Counted from the first letter of the stretch, positions 42,159-51,720 are shown. The stretch: DNA of 64,000 nt from Nonomuraea deserti (GCF_004348685.1 NZ_SMKO01000002.1:62001-126000), one strand, 5' to 3'. Notes: generated by a model from the sequence alone, not told the origin. Translations and numbers: made by a program.

Positions 42159-45035
42159 CTAACCGGTGAACGAGAAGTCCCTGATCCGCAGGTCGCCCCT
42201 GAACACGAGGTACAGATCGCCCTTGCCCGCCCGGAGCGAGGCGCTCGCCGTGCCCCACCGGTAGATCCCGCCCGTGGCGGGCACCTGCGCGGTGGCGAGC
42301 AGCCGGCCGGTCGGCGAGCCCGAGCGCACCTCGACGGCCCCGCCGCTCACCGACGCGACCCCGGCGGTGAGGCGGGAGCCGTAGGAGGCACGGGTGAAGG
42401 AGATCCAGTCGCCCTCCGTGCCCGCCACGACGTCGCCGGCCGCCTTGGTCTCGTCCACGAACGACACGCCCTTGTAGTCGTCGAAGTCCATCGCCCGGGT
42501 GGTCCTGGCCAGGTCGCGCACGGGGATCGTCTCGCCGGGCACGCGCAGGGTCGTGCGCTGGCGGATGCGGTCCGACGATGAGCCGACGAGGACGTCGTGG
42601 GTGGCTCCCTCGACGGCCCACGTGTTGCGGGTGTGGTCCCAGACGGCCAGGTCCGACCGCTTCAGGGTGAAGGTCACGGTACGGGACTCCCCAGGGTCCA
42701 GCGTGACCCGCCGGAAGCCGCGCAACTGCTTGACCGGCTGCTCGAAGCGGGACCGGCGCTGGTGGGTGTAGAGCTGGACCACCTCGTCGCCCCTGGCGTC
42801 ACCGGTGTTGGTGACCTTCACGCTCACCTGGTCGCCGCGCACCTTGAGCCCCTGGTAGCCGAACGACGTGTAGCTCAGCCCGTGCCCGAAGGCGTAGAGC
42901 GGCCTGTCCTTTCCATAGAGGTACGTCATGCCGGTCTTCGTCAGGTCATAGTCAAGGATGTCCGGCAGATCGTCCGACGCCGGCCAGGTCTGGGTGAGCC
43001 GGCCGGCCGGATTGACGTCGCCGAACAGCACGTCGGCGACGGCGTGGCCGGTCTCCGAGCCGGCGTGCGTGGTCCACAGCAGGGTCGGCGCGTCCACGAT
43101 GACGGGATAGCTGGTCTCCAGGACGACGACCGTCCTCGGGTTGGCCTCGCGCACGGCCTCGATCAGCCGCCGCTGCCCCTCGCCCAGCCGGAGGTCGTCG
43201 CGGTCGTGGAACTCGCGCCCCGCCACGAACGGGTGGCTGCCGACCACCACGACCGCCACCTCGGCCTCCGCCGCCCGCGCTGCGGCCTCGGCGACGCCGT
43301 CGGAGACGACCTCCTTGGCGAACCTCGCCGCCTGCGCCTTGGGGGCCAGGCCGAGCGTGCCGTCGGCGGCGACGCTGACGTACGGGTCGGGCAGCGCGAA
43401 CCAGCTCTCGACGGCCTCGAAGCCGGCGTACCTGATCAGGTAGGCGCCGTCGGGCTGCCGCTCCAGCGCGAACTGCTGGGAGACGTACCAGCCGTCGGGG
43501 TCGGCGTCGTCGGTGTCGAGGGAGCGCCAGTCGCCGCCGAGCAGCCTGCCGTTGCCCGCGTTGCGCAGCGTGGACACGCCACCCGTCCAGTCGGTCAGGT
43601 CCCACTGCGAGGCGGCCGTGGGCGCGCGGTCGGTGAGCGCCGCGTTGTCGTCGGGGCCCGTGCCGGTGGCGGTGACGTACCTGCCGGACTCGAGGTGCTT
43701 GAGCGCGACGCGCTCCAGGCCCTGGCTGGTCGTGACGTCCCCGACCCGCTCCTTGATCCCGTCGAGCGGCGTCACCTGGTACGGCAGCTGCCCGGAGTAC
43801 CAGTCCCGGTACACCTTCCCGGCCAGGGGCCCCACCACGGCCGCCGACTTCGGCGCCGCCAGCGGCAGCACGCCGGAGTTCCTGAGCAGCACCGCGGCCT
43901 TGCCCGCGGTTTCGCGGTTGAGCCTCCGGTGGGCGGCGCTGTCGATCACGTCCTCGGTGATCTTCTTGTACGGCCCGCCGTCCGGGTCGAAGTGCCCGAG
44001 CCGGGTCCGGATCGACAGGACGTTCCGCACCGCCCTGTCCACGTCGGTCTCGGTGATGAGGCCCTGGTCGAGCGCCGCCGTGAGGTGCTGGACCATCGGC
44101 CCGCCGTCGCCGCCGTCGATCGTGTAGCTGTCGAGCCCGGCCTTCAGCACGGCGGCGAACGCCTCGGGCTTGGTGTCGTAGTACTTCTCCAGGTCCGTGA
44201 GCGCGTGCGGCCCCCAGGCGTCGCTGACGTTGTAGAGCGTCCTGTCCGTCCACGACCTGACCACCGTGTTCAGGTCGGGGTTGACGTGGTTGGGCCGCCC
44301 GTTGGCCAGGTTGTACGACGCCATCACGCCGGTCGCCGCGTCCGCCGAGATCGCGGCCTTGAACGCCGGCTCGTAGTACTCGTGCTTGAGCTTCGGCGTC
44401 AGGTTGGAGGAGGTGAGGCTGCGATTCACCTCGTTGTTGTAGGCCAGGTAGTGCTTCAGCACGGGCGCGGTCTTCAGGTAGAGGGGGTCGTCGCCCTGCA
44501 GGCCCCTGCCGTAGGCGGTGGAGATCGCGCCGGTAAGCAGCGGGTCCTCGGAGTAGCCCTCCTCGTTCCGGCCGGAGCGCGGGTCGCGCAGCAGGTCCAC
44601 CACGGGCGCCCACACCTGCAGTCCCCACAGCACGGGGTCGGCGGCGTTGTGGCCGCGCACCTCGTCACCGACCGCCGAGCCGACCTTCTTGATCAGCGCC
44701 GGGTCCCAGGTGCTGGCCAGCCCGACCGCCTGCGGGAAGACCGTCCCGGCGGCGAACTTCTGGTTCCAGCCGTCGTCGCGGTGGTTGGACCAGGCGACGC
44801 CGTGCAGCGCCTCGGTGCCGTTCTTGTGATATTCGATGCCGAGGCGCGGGATCGCCGGCTGCGACTGGTGCAGCAGGCTGAGCTTCTCCGGCAGCGTGAG
44901 CCGGCCCAGCAGGTCGTCGACCCGCTGGTCCAGCGGCAGGCTCGGGTTCTGGAACGGCAGGCCGGCCGCCTGGGCGGGCGGCGCGGCGAGCAGCGAGGCC
45001 GCCAGGACGAGGGTTGTTGATAACACGAATCGCAT
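42159..45035 (-). CDS. secreted glycoside hydrolase family 3 enzyme with fascin-like insert
   Basis: 958 residues. The signal peptide MRFVLSTTLVLAASLLAAPPAQA shows export. The GH3 N-domain has the nucleophile Asp272 in YNVSDAWG and KHYLAYNNE. The C-domain is interrupted by a beta-trefoil/fascin-like insert (HLESGRYVTATG, GNGRLLGGDW), then an Fn3-like domain and a C-terminal CBM6-like domain (FDDYKGVSFVDET). It is full-length paralogous to the intracellular GH3 at 22744. It is last in the operon after two permeases (13-bp gap). Probably it trims glucose or xylose from xyloglucan oligomers outside the cell. Confidence 0.94.
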   Translation of the reverse strand: MRFVLSTTLVLAASLLAAPPAQAAGLPFQNPSLPLDQRVDDLLGRLTLPEKLSLLHQSQPAIPRLGIEYHKNGTEALHGVAWSNHRDDGWNQKFAAGTVFPQAVGLASTWDPALIKKVGSAVGDEVRGHNAADPVLWGLQVWAPVVDLLRDPRSGRNEEGYSEDPLLTGAISTAYGRGLQGDDPLYLKTAPVLKHYLAYNNEVNRSLTSSNLTPKLKHEYYEPAFKAAISADAATGVMASYNLANGRPNHVNPDLNTVVRSWTDRTLYNVSDAWGPHALTDLEKYYDTKPEAFAAVLKAGLDSYTIDGGDGGPMVQHLTAALDQGLITETDVDRAVRNVLSIRTRLGHFDPDGGPYKKITEDVIDSAAHRRLNRETAGKAAVLLRNSGVLPLAAPKSAAVVGPLAGKVYRDWYSGQLPYQVTPLDGIKERVGDVTTSQGLERVALKHLESGRYVTATGTGPDDNAALTDRAPTAASQWDLTDWTGGVSTLRNAGNGRLLGGDWRSLDTDDADPDGWYVSQQFALERQPDGAYLIRYAGFEAVESWFALPDPYVSVAADGTLGLAPKAQAARFAKEVVSDGVAEAAARAAEAEVAVVVVGSHPFVAGREFHDRDDLRLGEGQRRLIEAVREANPRTVVVLETSYPVIVDAPTLLWTTHAGSETGHAVADVLFGDVNPAGRLTQTWPASDDLPDILDYDLTKTGMTYLYGKDRPLYAFGHGLSYTSFGYQGLKVRGDQVSVKVTNTGDARGDEVVQLYTHQRRSRFEQPVKQLRGFRRVTLDPGESRTVTFTLKRSDLAVWDHTRNTWAVEGATHDVLVGSSSDRIRQRTTLRVPGETIPVRDLARTTRAMDFDDYKGVSFVDETKAAGDVVAGTEGDWISFTRASYGSRLTAGVASVSGGAVEVRSGSPTGRLLATAQVPATGGIYRWGTASASLRAGKGDLYLVFRGDLRIRDFSFTG

Positions 45036-45048
45036 ACAACGTTCTCCA

Positions 45049-45870
45049 TCACTTGATGGCGCCGACCGTCACACCTCTGGTCAGCGTGCGCTGGAAGATC
45101 AGGAAGAAGGCGATCGCCGGGACGACGCCGAGCAGGGCCGAGGCGCTGGACATCGTCGCGTCCATGTATCTCTCGCCCTGCAGGACACCCAGCGCGACGG
45201 GCACCGTCTGGGTGTCGTTCGAGATCAGCAGGATCAGCGGCAGGAAGAACTCGTTCCAGGTCCAGATGAAGAAGAAGATCAGCAGCACGCTGAGCGTGGG
45301 CCGGCTGATCGGCACCACGATCCGCACCAGCGACCGCAGCCGGCCGGCGCCGTCGATCGCCGCCGCCTCCAGGATCTCCTTCGGGAACTGGCCCAGCACC
45401 GCGCTCAGCAGGTAGGTGCCGAACGCCGCCTGGATCACCGTCATGACGACGATCACCGACAGCCGGGTGTCGTACAGGCCCACTGCCTTGGCCAGGTAGT
45501 AGAGCGGGTAGGCCAGCGACTCCTGCGGGAGCGTGTTGGCCACCAGGAAGAGCACCAGGATCGACAGCCGGCCCTTCACCCTGCCGATGCCCAGCGCGTA
45601 CGCGTTGAGCACCGACAGCACGACGGCCAGCACCGACACCGACGCGCTGATGACGAAGCTGTTCCAGAGCTTGGTGCCGAACTCGACCCGGTGCCAGAAG
45701 TCCACGATGCCCCGCAGGTAGAGCCCGTCGGGCAGGCTCAGCGGCCCCTGCGAGCTGTACTCCGCCGGCGACTTGACCGCGTTGATCGCCACGATCGCGA
45801 ACGGGAAGATCATCACGACCGCCAGCACGACCAGCGCGAACAGCACCGCCCAGCGCCCCGGGCCCCTCAC
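45049..45870 (-). CDS. carbohydrate ABC transporter permease, MalG type
   Basis: 273 residues from GTG 45870, with a 4-bp overlap with the upstream permease (GTGA). Six helices. The EAA loop is EAAAIDGAGRLRSLVRIVVPIS, and the end is RGVTVGAIK. It works with the 45867-46730 permease and the 48113-49417 lipoprotein. Confidence 0.93.
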   Translation of the reverse strand: MRGPGRWAVLFALVVLAVVMIFPFAIVAINAVKSPAEYSSQGPLSLPDGLYLRGIVDFWHRVEFGTKLWNSFVISASVSVLAVVLSVLNAYALGIGRVKGRLSILVLFLVANTLPQESLAYPLYYLAKAVGLYDTRLSVIVVMTVIQAAFGTYLLSAVLGQFPKEILEAAAIDGAGRLRSLVRIVVPISRPTLSVLLIFFFIWTWNEFFLPLILLISNDTQTVPVALGVLQGERYMDATMSSASALLGVVPAIAFFLIFQRTLTRGVTVGAIK

Positions 45871-46730
45871 GGCTCACGCTCCTGCACGCGCAGGAACAGG
45901 AACGTCACCACGACGATGATCAGGGCCAGCACCGTGGCGATCGCGGAGCCGTACCCGACGTTGCTCTTCTGGAAGAAGTTCAGGTACGAGAAGTACGACG
46001 GGACCATGGTGGCGTTGCCGGGCCCGCCGCGGGTCAGCACGAAGATCGGCCCGAACACCTTGAGCGCGGCGATCGTGCACGTCAGCAGCACCACGAAGAT
46101 CTCCGGCCGGATCTGCGGGACCGTGATGTGCCAGAACTTGCGCCACCACGAGGCCCCGTCGATCTCGGCCGCCTCGTAGTAGGACGGGTCCACGCGCTGC
46201 AACCCGGCCATGAAGATCACCACTGGATAGCCGAGCTGGAACCAGACCATGACCGCCATGACCGTGGCCAGGGCCAGGTCGGGATCGCCGAGCCAGTCGA
46301 GCTCCAGCCCGGAGATCTGGTTGACCGCGCCGTACGACGGGTGCAACATCCAGCCCCACACCACGCCCGCGATGGCCACCGGCAGCACCTGCGGCAGGTA
46401 GTACATCGCCCGCAGCGCCGAGGCCGTACGCGTCCCGAAACGCCGGCCGATGTAGTCGAACAGGGCGGCCGCCAGCACGAGGCCGATCGCGGTCGGCACG
46501 ACGGCCATCGCCACGATCAGCCCCACGTTGTGCTGGAACGACTCCCAGAACCGCTCGTCGCCGAGCAGCCTGGTGTAGTTGTCGAAGCCGATCCACCGCG
46601 GCGTGCCCACCCCCGACCAGCGGGTGAAGCTCGCGCCGACGTTCATCAGGAACGGCACGACGATGACGGCGAGGAACAGCAGCAGGCTGGGGACCAGGTA
46701 GAGCCAGTATCCCCTCGTAGGCCCCCTCAT
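45867..46730 (-). CDS. carbohydrate ABC transporter permease, MalF type
   Basis: 287 residues from ATG 46730, with GGAGG 7 nt upstream. About six helices. The EAA loop is YEAAEIDGASWWRKFWHITVPQI, followed by the PGNATM segment common in MalF-like subunits. The start codon now abuts the left end of a TnpB element that separates it from its binding-protein gene. Confidence 0.93.
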   Translation of the reverse strand: MRGPTRGYWLYLVPSLLLFLAVIVVPFLMNVGASFTRWSGVGTPRWIGFDNYTRLLGDERFWESFQHNVGLIVAMAVVPTAIGLVLAAALFDYIGRRFGTRTASALRAMYYLPQVLPVAIAGVVWGWMLHPSYGAVNQISGLELDWLGDPDLALATVMAVMVWFQLGYPVVIFMAGLQRVDPSYYEAAEIDGASWWRKFWHITVPQIRPEIFVVLLTCTIAALKVFGPIFVLTRGGPGNATMVPSYFSYLNFFQKSNVGYGSAIATVLALIIVVVTFLFLRVQEREP

Positions 46731-46734
46731 CAGA

Positions 46735-48112
46735 AACCTCCGAGGAAAGCCCGGCCTTCAGACGGGGGAGGAATCGGACTCCTGCGGAGCAGGACAGGGG
46801 CAGGCGATTCGCCGCCAGGCGGACCGCCGTCTACAACGACAGAGCGGTCTTTAACCGATCGCGCGGTGTGATGTAAGGCGTGGCGCAGATCGTGAAGCGG
46901 GCCTACAAGTACCGCTTCTACCCGACCGCCGAGCAGGCCGAAGAGCTTGCCCGGACGTTCGGCTGCGTCCGCCTCGTCTATAACAAAGCCCTTGAGGAGC
47001 GCACTCGCGCCTACACCCTGCAAGGCCGCCGCGTCTCCTACGTGGAGTCCTCGGCCGCGCTCACCCAATGGAAGAAGACACCCGAACTCGCGTTCCTGGG
47101 CGAGGTGTCGTCGGTCCCGCTCCAGCAGGCGCTGCGGCACCTGCAAGCCGCATTCGCGAACTTCTTCGCCAAGCGGGCCAAGTACCCGGCGTTCAAGAGC
47201 AAGAGGAAGTCCCGCGCGTCCGCCGAGTACACCCGCTCCGCCTTCCGTTGGCGGGATGGCCGGTTGACGCTGGCGAAGATGGATGCGCCGCTGAACATCG
47301 TGTGGTCCCGCCCCCTTCCGGAAGGGTCGGAGCCGTCCACGGTCACGCTCTCCCGGGATGCGGCCGGACGCTGGTTCGTGTCGATCCTGGTGGAGGAGAA
47401 GATCGCTCCGCTTGCCCCGGTGGAGCAGTCGGTAGGCCTGGACGCGGGCATCACGGCGCTGGCGACGCTCTCCACCGGCGAGAAGATCGTCAACCCCCAG
47501 CATGAGCGGGCCGACCGCAGGCGGCTTACTAAGGCGCAGCGGGCGCTGGCCCGCAAGGAGAAGGGGTCGAACAACCGGGCCAAGGCCCGGCTCAAGGTGG
47601 CGCGGGTGTACGCCCGCATCGCTGATCGCAGGAGGGATCACCTGCACAAGGTCACGACACGGCTTGTTCGCGAGAACCAAGTGATTGCCGTGGAGGACCT
47701 GACCGTCCGAAACATGGTCCGCAACCACAGTCTGGCCCGCGCGATCTCGGACGCGAGCTGGCGTGAGTTGCGGTCGATGCTGGAGTACAAGGCCGCCTGG
47801 TACGGGCGCACGTCGGTGGCGGTGGACCGCTGGTTCCCCTCCTCCAAGCTGTGCTCGGCGTGCGGCACCTTGCAGGACACGATGCCGCTGAACGTCCGCG
47901 AGTGGGAGTGCCCGGACTGTGGCGCCGTCCACGACCGGGACGTTAACGCCGCGAAGAACGTGCTCGCCGCCAAGCTGGGGGAGAGCTGAAACGCCTGTGG
48001 AGCTGGTGTAAGACCTCAACGAGAGTCCTCTCGGACGGGCAACCGGCGGTGAAGCAGGAAGGCCGACCGGCGACGGTTGGAATCCCCCGCCTTAGGCGGC
48101 GGAGGAGGTCAA
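46735..48112 (+). mobile_element. IS200/IS605-family element carrying only tnpB
   Basis: About 1.38 kb between the permease start and the binding-protein stop. It holds tnpB with short non-coding ends. The right end carries a hairpin (CCCCCGCCTTAGGCGG) and closes with GTCAA at 48112. The left end is set only approximately, near a hairpin-forming segment at about 46748-46766. No tnpA is present, so it moves, if at all, with help from another element. Confidence 0.8.
46880..47989 (+). CDS. tnpB: TnpB, RNA-guided nuclease of an IS200/IS605 element
   Basis: 369 residues from GTG 46880. The N-terminal OrfB region begins KRAYKYRFYPTAEQAE. The RuvC-like catalytic residues appear intact: Asp188 in GLDAGI, Glu272 in AVEDL and Asp354 in HDRDVNAAKN. 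The zinc ribbon CSACG ... CPDCG lies between the last two. TnpB proteins cut DNA guided by an RNA made from the 3' end of the element and protect it from loss. All motifs are present, so the nuclease may be active. Confidence 0.95.
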   Translation: MAQIVKRAYKYRFYPTAEQAEELARTFGCVRLVYNKALEERTRAYTLQGRRVSYVESSAALTQWKKTPELAFLGEVSSVPLQQALRHLQAAFANFFAKRAKYPAFKSKRKSRASAEYTRSAFRWRDGRLTLAKMDAPLNIVWSRPLPEGSEPSTVTLSRDAAGRWFVSILVEEKIAPLAPVEQSVGLDAGITALATLSTGEKIVNPQHERADRRRLTKAQRALARKEKGSNNRAKARLKVARVYARIADRRRDHLHKVTTRLVRENQVIAVEDLTVRNMVRNHSLARAISDASWRELRSMLEYKAAWYGRTSVAVDRWFPSSKLCSACGTLQDTMPLNVREWECPDCGAVHDRDVNAAKNVLAAKLGES

Positions 48113-48132
48113 CTAGAAGCCAAGGTCGGCGA
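47950..48132 (+). ncRNA. predicted omega RNA (right-end RNA) and guide of the TnpB element
   Basis: By analogy with known TnpB elements, the guide RNA scaffold spans the tnpB 3' end and the right end (to 48112). Its 16-20 nt guide is then the flanking DNA, here CTAGAAGCCAAGGTCGGCGA, the 3' end of the binding-protein gene. The hairpins in 47990-48105 fit a scaffold. The exact 5' end is unknown. Confidence 0.55.
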
Positions 48133-49417
48133 GGTTGTCCTCGTACGGCCCGGCGATCTCGTCCAGCACCTCGGAGGTGGTCTTGCTGCCGTTGATGAGG
48201 TTCTGGACGCCGGCCACCAGCACGTCGTAGTAGCCGGGCGCGGGCCAGTCGGGGTAGAAGGCCAGGCCGTCGGCGGCGGTCAGCTTGTTGAAGGTCTCGA
48301 TGAGCTCCTTGCTCTTCTCGTCGGTGATCGCGGCCGGGTCCGCGGCGACGGGCACGCCGCCGGAGTTGCCGAGCAGGTTCTGGATCTCCTTGCTCATGGT
48401 GATGTCAATGAAGTCGTAGGCCAGGTCCTTGTTCTCCGACTTCTCCGGCACGACCCACAGGTTCCCGCTCGAACCGGGCGACATGGTGGCGCCGGGGAAG
48501 AGGAAGTGGCCCCAGTCGAAATCCTTGATCTCCGAGGCGAGGCGGCCGTACCACCAGCTGCCGCTGATCATGATGGGGAACTCGCCGTTCATGAACGCCA
48601 CGCCCATGTCCTCGGCCTTGAGCCCGGAGGAGTTCTTGGCGATGTAGCCCTTCTGCACCCAGTCGGCGAACGTGTCGGCGCCGTAGGTGAACTCGGGGCC
48701 GTGGAAGTCGACCTTGCCCTTGTAGGACTGGAACGCCGCCAGCCACGGCTTCTGCGCCTTGGTGAGCGCGAGCTGGTAGAGGATCTGCTGGGCCGGGTAT
48801 TCGGCGCCGGCGTTCGCGACGGGCGTCACGCCTGCCTCGACGAACGTGTCGAGCGCCGCCGTGAACTCCTCGAACGTCTTCGGCACCGCGACCTTGTGCT
48901 TGGCGAACAGGTCCTTGTTGTAATAGACCATCACGAACTCGCCGTAGTTGGGGATGCCGTACCACTGGCCGGAGCCCATCACGCCGCGGTCGTCGTACAT
49001 CGCGGTGGTTCGCAGGCCGCCGGTCAGCAGCTTGTCCCAGCCGCGCTTGGTGGTCTCCTCCGTCAGGTCGGCGAGCAGGCCCTGCTTGGACAGCAGGCCG
49101 GCGGTGGCGTTGCCCTTGTTGTACTCCATGAGGTCGGGCGCCTCGTCGGAGTTGAGCACCATGCTCGCCGTCTTCTGGATCTGCTCGAAGCTCTTCTCCT
49201 CGAACTCGACGGTCACGTTCGGGTGGGACGCCTCGAACTTCTTGATCGCCTCGGCCCATGCCTTGCCCATGGCGCTCTGGGCCGACTCGTAGTGCCACAG
49301 TCTCAGCACGCGCGGCTGGCCGCTGTCCGCGGGCGACGGGCTGTCGGAGCCCGAGCCGCAGGCCGACAGGGCGAGCACCACGGCGGCCAGCGCCGCGGCG
49401 CCTCTCAACTTGACCAT
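48113..49417 (-). CDS. sugar-binding lipoprotein of a CUT1 ABC importer
   Basis: 434 residues from ATG 49417 with GGAGGG upstream. The lipobox LSAC follows a short hydrophobic signal. Family-1 binding-protein features are LRLWHYE at the start of the mature protein, YYNKDLFAKHKVAVPKTFEEF, FMNGEFPIMISGSWW and the C-terminal YPDWPAPGYYDVL. It is positioned after the GH31 gene (18 bp) and was once directly followed by the permeases. Its stop codon TAG now touches the TnpB element end. Confidence 0.93.
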   Translation of the reverse strand: MVKLRGAAALAAVVLALSACGSGSDSPSPADSGQPRVLRLWHYESAQSAMGKAWAEAIKKFEASHPNVTVEFEEKSFEQIQKTASMVLNSDEAPDLMEYNKGNATAGLLSKQGLLADLTEETTKRGWDKLLTGGLRTTAMYDDRGVMGSGQWYGIPNYGEFVMVYYNKDLFAKHKVAVPKTFEEFTAALDTFVEAGVTPVANAGAEYPAQQILYQLALTKAQKPWLAAFQSYKGKVDFHGPEFTYGADTFADWVQKGYIAKNSSGLKAEDMGVAFMNGEFPIMISGSWWYGRLASEIKDFDWGHFLFPGATMSPGSSGNLWVVPEKSENKDLAYDFIDITMSKEIQNLLGNSGGVPVAADPAAITDEKSKELIETFNKLTAADGLAFYPDWPAPGYYDVLVAGVQNLINGSKTTSEVLDEIAGPYEDNLADLGF

Positions 49418-49434
49418 GATCCCTCCAGGGGGTG

Positions 49435-51720
49435 TCACACGATGACGGTTCGCGCGGGGGCTCCGGGCACCGGGACGATCTCGACCTCGGTGACCCGCTT
49501 CGGGCCGGTGACGGCGACGCGCAGCTCGTCGCCGTCCCTGGTGGCGACGGCGACCGTCACGCCGTCGGTGTCGTGGATCTCGGTGGTCCCGTCGACGCCC
49601 CCGAAGGCGAGGAGGGTGATCTCCGCCGGCACGCCGATCGTGTCCGCGGGCTGGGCGACCGGGATGAGCGCTCCGTGGCGGACGAACAGGGGGACCTGGT
49701 CGAGCGGCTTGCTCACCCGGACGTGGCGGGAGCCCTCCAGCACGTCGCCCGTCCAGTAGTCGATCCACGTGCCGCGTGGCAGGTAGACCTGCCGGACGCC
49801 CTCGGGCGCGGTCATGGGGGCGACCAGGAGGTCGCGGCCGAGCAGATATTCCAGGTCGGCCTGCCAGGCCACCGGGTCGTCCGGATGGTCCACGCACAGC
49901 GCCCGCATCATCGGCGCGCCCGTGCGCGCTGCCTCGACGGCCGCCGAATAGAGGTAGGGCATCAGCCGGTAGCGCAGCCTCAGCGCCGCCACCGCCGCCT
50001 CCTCGACCCCGGGGAACTCCCAGGGCTCGCGGGTGGTGGTGCCGTGCAGGCGCAGCAGCGGGGAGAGCGCGCCGAACTGGGTCCAGCGCACGTACAGGTC
50101 GTCGGACGGGCGGCCGGTGAAACCGCCGGCGTCGTGGCTCCAGAACGGCACGCCCGACAGGCCGTGCGCGAGCCCGCCCCTGATCGTGCTGCCCATGGCG
50201 GCGTAGCTGGTGTACGTGTCGCCGCTCCACTGGGCGCTGTGGCGCTGCCCCCCGAGGTACGACGAGCGCGCCCACACCAGGTCGTGGCCGTGGACCTCGC
50301 GGGTGACGGCGGCGACCGCGTCGTTGAACAGCAGGGTGTAGACGTTGTGCAGGTCGGTGCCGGTCATCCCGTTGGCGGCGACCGCGTCGCTGGGCACGCC
50401 CTCGGCGAAGTCGGTCTTGAACGCCGCGACGCCCTGGCGCAGCAGCCCGCGCAGCAGGCCCGTGAACCACTCGACGGCCGCGGGGCGGGTGAAGTCGACG
50501 ATGCCGCAGGGCGGGAAGGAACCGTGCCAGCAGTCGGCGACGTAGACCTCGCCCTCACGATTCTTCAGGAAATATCCGGCTTCAGCGGCTTCCTGGAAGG
50601 CGGGGCTCAGATGGGAGACATACGGGTTCATCCACAGACAGACCTTGAACCCCATCCCGTCCAGCTCGGCCAGCATCCCCTCCGGGTCGGGGAAGTTCAC
50701 CGGATCCCACCGCAGGTCCGACCAGTGGCCGTCGGCCTGCCAGTACGTGTCCAGGTGCAGCACGTCGCACGGGATGCCGCGCTCCCTGATCGTGCGCCCC
50801 CTGGCCAGCACCCGCTCCTGGCTGTCCACGCAGAACCCGGAGGAGATCCAGGTGCCGAACGCCCATTTCGGCGGCAGCGCGGGCCGGCAGGTCAGCCGGT
50901 CGTAACGGTCCAGCACGTCGGCGGGCCCCGGTCCGGCGATCACGTAGTAGTCCATCACGTCGTCGGGCACCAGGATCTGCACCACGCTGTGCGTCGACTG
51001 GCACACGTCGAACTCCACGGGCGCCCCGCTGTCGACGAGCACGGCGTACCCCTTGCTCGACAGGTAGAGGGGAACGTTCTTGTAGGCCCGCTGCGACTCG
51101 GCGCCGAAGGCGTCGAAGTTCCACATGACCGGCCGCTGGCCGCGTTTGTCCAGCCGGGTGAACGACTCGCCGAACCCGGCGAACGCCTCGTCGGGCGCGG
51201 CGGCGAAGCTCTCGTGGTAGGCCACGGGCGTGCCGCCGGTCGAGGAGCGGCCGAACGGCAGCGTACGGAGCCTGCCGCTGATGTCGGTGTGCCCGCGGTC
51301 CTGCTCGGCCAGCGTGGCGCCGGAGGCGTCGGTGAAGCGCAGGTGCCACGGCGCGAGGCTGATTTCGGCGCGCAGGGAGCCCGCGTCGATCACGATGGGC
51401 TGGCCCGGCGCCACCTCGGCCCTGGCCTCCGGATACCTGCCGGGTGTCACCAGGGAGATCGCCCTCTCCGAGCGGGGCCTGGCGGTCGCGTCCTCCGACA
51501 GCCGCACCCGGATGACGCCCTCCCCCGCCACGCCCACCTGGACGACCAGGGTCTCCTCCGCCGAGGTGACCGCCTTCAGCATCACCTCGGCGCCGTCGGC
51601 CGCGACCAGCTCGGCGGCGGTCAGCGCCGACAGCCCGCCCTCGCCTCGCGCGCGGACCGGCAGCTCGGGCGGGTCCGCCACGAAGTACTCGTGGGCGACC
51701 AGCGGGGGGTGATAGGGCAT
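49435..51720 (-). CDS. glycoside hydrolase family 31, alpha-xylosidase-like
   Basis: 761 residues from ATG 51720 (AAGGAG upstream; the longer frame runs through the operator). The N-terminal beta-sandwich is followed by the (beta/alpha)8 barrel, with the nucleophile Asp437 in AAFKTDFAEG, acid/base in QWSGDTYTSYAA, and PFWSHDAGGFTG. Then come C-terminal beta domains (YLPRGTWIDYWTGDVLEG). No signal peptide, so it is cytoplasmic. The KTDFAEG form matches YicI-like alpha-xylosidases, which remove xylose from isoprimeverose or xyloglucan oligomers. First gene of the second sugar operon. Confidence 0.93.
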   Translation of the reverse strand: MPYHPPLVAHEYFVADPPELPVRARGEGGLSALTAAELVAADGAEVMLKAVTSAEETLVVQVGVAGEGVIRVRLSEDATARPRSERAISLVTPGRYPEARAEVAPGQPIVIDAGSLRAEISLAPWHLRFTDASGATLAEQDRGHTDISGRLRTLPFGRSSTGGTPVAYHESFAAAPDEAFAGFGESFTRLDKRGQRPVMWNFDAFGAESQRAYKNVPLYLSSKGYAVLVDSGAPVEFDVCQSTHSVVQILVPDDVMDYYVIAGPGPADVLDRYDRLTCRPALPPKWAFGTWISSGFCVDSQERVLARGRTIRERGIPCDVLHLDTYWQADGHWSDLRWDPVNFPDPEGMLAELDGMGFKVCLWMNPYVSHLSPAFQEAAEAGYFLKNREGEVYVADCWHGSFPPCGIVDFTRPAAVEWFTGLLRGLLRQGVAAFKTDFAEGVPSDAVAANGMTGTDLHNVYTLLFNDAVAAVTREVHGHDLVWARSSYLGGQRHSAQWSGDTYTSYAAMGSTIRGGLAHGLSGVPFWSHDAGGFTGRPSDDLYVRWTQFGALSPLLRLHGTTTREPWEFPGVEEAAVAALRLRYRLMPYLYSAAVEAARTGAPMMRALCVDHPDDPVAWQADLEYLLGRDLLVAPMTAPEGVRQVYLPRGTWIDYWTGDVLEGSRHVRVSKPLDQVPLFVRHGALIPVAQPADTIGVPAEITLLAFGGVDGTTEIHDTDGVTVAVATRDGDELRVAVTGPKRVTEVEIVPVPGAPARTVIV

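Noticed and set aside
48113-50470. Single 785-codon frame joining the binding protein to upstream sequence
   Set aside because: The part before ATG 49417 is the antiparallel-frame shadow of GH31. A lipoprotein signal and ribosome site mark the real start.
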